A stretch of DNA of 7,654 bases from Bacteroidota bacterium. Lineage in GTDB: Bacteria; Bacteroidota; Bacteroidia; Bacteroidales; P3. The notes beneath the pieces were generated by a model. The model did no database searches. It saw only the letters and a program-made list of their open reading frames with translations, and was not told where the DNA came from. This document shows positions 6,215 to 7,654 of this stretch, piece after piece (position 1 is the first letter of the stretch; the number at the start of each line of letters is the position of its first letter). The DNA lies in contig JAUNWC010000062.1 of assembly GCA_030540495.1 (NCBI GenBank), positions 1 through 7,654 on the forward strand. The letters run 5' to 3'. The translations under genes were made by a program, and so were the position numbers.

Positions 6215-7588
6215 ATGTTAAGAAAGAAGAAAAGCGATTTATTGTTTTCCTTGATACGTAATGGAAAGGAAATGTCTCTAAGGCAACAATTACATTTGGT
6301 AACCCTGTTGAGCGTTCCGGGCATATTGGCACAACTTTCCAATATAATGATGCAATATATAGACGCTTCTATGGTTGGCTCACTTGGAGCCTCAGCCTCC
6401 GCTTCCATTGGTTTGGTTTCCACTTCTACTTGGCTTTTTTGGGGTACTACTTCTATGATTGCTATGGGTTTTTCTGTTCAAGTAGCCCACCTAATAGGAG
6501 CAAAGAAAAACTCTGAGGCAAAAAATGTTCTGAGGCAATCCATAACCTCCGCTTTGATATTCTCTATTTTTATTTCTCTTGTTGCTTTGAGTATTTCTCC
6601 TTTTTTACCTACGTGGTTGGGTGGGGGAGAGGATATAAGCAAAGAGGCTTCAATCTATTTTTTTATTTTCTCTTTGTCTTTACCCTTGTATCAGATGAAT
6701 TTTCTTGCTGGCAGTATGCTAAGGTGTAGTGGAAACATACACGTGCCAAGCATTCTTAATGTTTTAATGTGTATTTTGGATGTTTTGTTTAACTATATTT
6801 TTATTTTTCTTTGTGATTTGGGTGTTAAGGGTGCGGCTTTGGGTACTTTGATTGCTGAGTTTGTAACGGCAAGTCTTATGATGTATTTTCTTTGTGTAAA
6901 GAGTAAAGAGTTACAAATATGGCAAAGCAAAGGCTCTTTTCGTCCTCAAAAAGACGTTGTTCTTAAAGCCATAAAGATAGGTTTGCCAATGGGAGTAGAG
7001 CATGTGGTATTGTGTGGCGCTCAAATACTTACCACTGTTATAGTTGCTCCGTTGGGCAAGTTTGCCATAGCAGCCAATAGTTTTGGAGTAACTGCAGAAA
7101 GTCTTTGCTATATGCCCGGCTATGGTATTGCCGATGCGGCTACCACTCTTGTAGGTCAAAGCATAGGAGCCAAGCGTAAGGAATTAGTAAAACGTTTTGC
7201 CAATATAACCGTTGTAATGGGCATTGTTGCCATGAGTGTAATGGGAGTAATTATGTATGTTTTTGCTCCTTTTATGATGGATATTCTTACTCCTGTGCAG
7301 GAAATAAAAGATTTGGGAGTTTCTGCTCTTAGAATAGAGGCTTTTGCTGAGCCAATGTTTGCTGCAAATATAGTTTGCTATGGTATATTTGTTGGAGCGG
7401 GTGATACCCTTATTCCTGCCATAATGAATTTGGGTAGTATTTGGGCTGTAAGACTAACTTTGGCGGCTTTGTTGGTTTCAACTATGGGGCTTGATGGAGT
7501 ATGGCTTGCTATGTGTATAGAATTGTGTTTTAGAGGTATTATATTCCTTATTCGCTTACGTTCAAACAAATGGATAAAAATCAAATAA
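6215..7588 (+). CDS. MATE-family multidrug/metabolite efflux transporter
   Basis: The 457-residue integral membrane protein has about 12 hydrophobic segments in two related halves, as in Na+- or H+-driven MATE exporters of the inner membrane. Half one shows SVPGILAQLSNIMMQYIDASMVG (split around residues 33-55), AHLIGAKK (91-98), a Gly-rich MLRCSGN and GVKGAALGT (203-211). Half two mirrors it with GLPMGVEHV (256-264), GQSIGAKRKE (314-323), GIFVGAGDT (390-398) and GLDGVWLA (425-432). The frame is open upstream to 6059, but that stretch overlaps mpl and lies before the predicted transcription start, so I place the start at 6215 (MLRKKK). ATG 6272 (MSLRQQ) is a possible alternative: it has a purine run upstream, but only 1 nt away. 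The substrate cannot be told from sequence. A periodic repeat begins shortly after the stop. Confidence 0.95.
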   Translation: MLRKKKSDLLFSLIRNGKEMSLRQQLHLVTLLSVPGILAQLSNIMMQYIDASMVGSLGASASASIGLVSTSTWLFWGTTSMIAMGFSVQVAHLIGAKKNSEAKNVLRQSITSALIFSIFISLVALSISPFLPTWLGGGEDISKEASIYFFIFSLSLPLYQMNFLAGSMLRCSGNIHVPSILNVLMCILDVLFNYIFIFLCDLGVKGAALGTLIAEFVTASLMMYFLCVKSKELQIWQSKGSFRPQKDVVLKAIKIGLPMGVEHVVLCGAQILTTVIVAPLGKFAIAANSFGVTAESLCYMPGYGIADAATTLVGQSIGAKRKELVKRFANITVVMGIVAMSVMGVIMYVFAPFMMDILTPVQEIKDLGVSALRIEAFAEPMFAANIVCYGIFVGAGDTLIPAIMNLGSIWAVRLTLAALLVSTMGLDGVWLAMCIELCFRGIIFLIRLRSNKWIKIK

Positions 7589-7596
7589 AAAAATTA

Positions 7597-7654
7597 AGAT
7601 AAGTTATAATAAGTTATGATAGGTTATAGTAGGTTGGAGGCAGAGCCTCTTGAT
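7597..7654 (+). repeat. 10-bp periodic repeat leading into a hairpin, truncated by window end
   Basis: Four consecutive 10-bp units start at 7601: AAGTTATAAT, AAGTTATGAT, AGGTTATAGT and AGGTTGGAGG, with a partial unit before them. The last unit runs into a hairpin with stem GAGGC (7637-7641), loop AGA and stem GCCTC (7645-7649). The units follow the same ARGTT pattern and 10-bp spacing as both arms of the palindrome at 444-539, whose apex is also AGGAG. It starts within about 10 bp of the MATE stop codon. I infer the left half of a second palindrome whose right arm is outside the window. Confidence 0.68.

Overview
The window looks like ordinary chromosomal DNA from a low-GC member of the Bacteroidota, probably Bacteroidales. 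Several signs agree. The lysyl-tRNA synthetase has the phylum's C-terminal extension. One secreted protein ends in a type IX secretion (T9SS) sorting domain. The Mpl ligase is of Bacteroidetes type. Two intergenic regions carry exact TAnnTTTG -7 boxes, the promoter form of this phylum, and Shine-Dalgarno sequences are weak or absent. Genus and species cannot be told from the sequence.

Layout. At the left edge is the 3' end of galE (+ strand, up to 434). A 129-bp gap to the next, convergent gene holds a 96-bp in-register imperfect palindrome (444-539). Five genes then run on the minus strand. In transcription order they are mpl (6100-4745), a T9SS-exported leucine-rich-repeat protein (4676-3546), lysS (3512-1794), a membrane-anchored Skp/OmpH-like protein (1763-1062) and a Nim-type split-barrel flavoprotein (1049-564). 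Gaps between the last four are only 12 to 33 bp, so they are probably co-transcribed from a well-formed promoter between mpl and the LRR gene. Divergent from mpl, across a 114-bp spacer with its own -7 box, a MATE-family exporter runs on the plus strand (6215-7588). The last about 60 bp hold 10-bp periodic repeats leading into a short hairpin. They resemble the palindrome after galE, and the structure is cut off by the window end.

How the genes fit together. Most are housekeeping or envelope functions: UDP-sugar interconversion (GalE), peptidoglycan recycling (Mpl), periplasmic chaperoning (Skp-like), a surface or secreted LRR protein, small-molecule export (MATE) and lysine charging of tRNA. 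They do not form one pathway, and I see no defence, phage, CRISPR or mobile gene cassette. No stretch over 300 bp lacks a gene. The least explained signal is the pair of related palindromic repeats placed just after the stop codons of the two plus-strand genes. The next most distinctive is the double cysteine ladder in the LRR protein.
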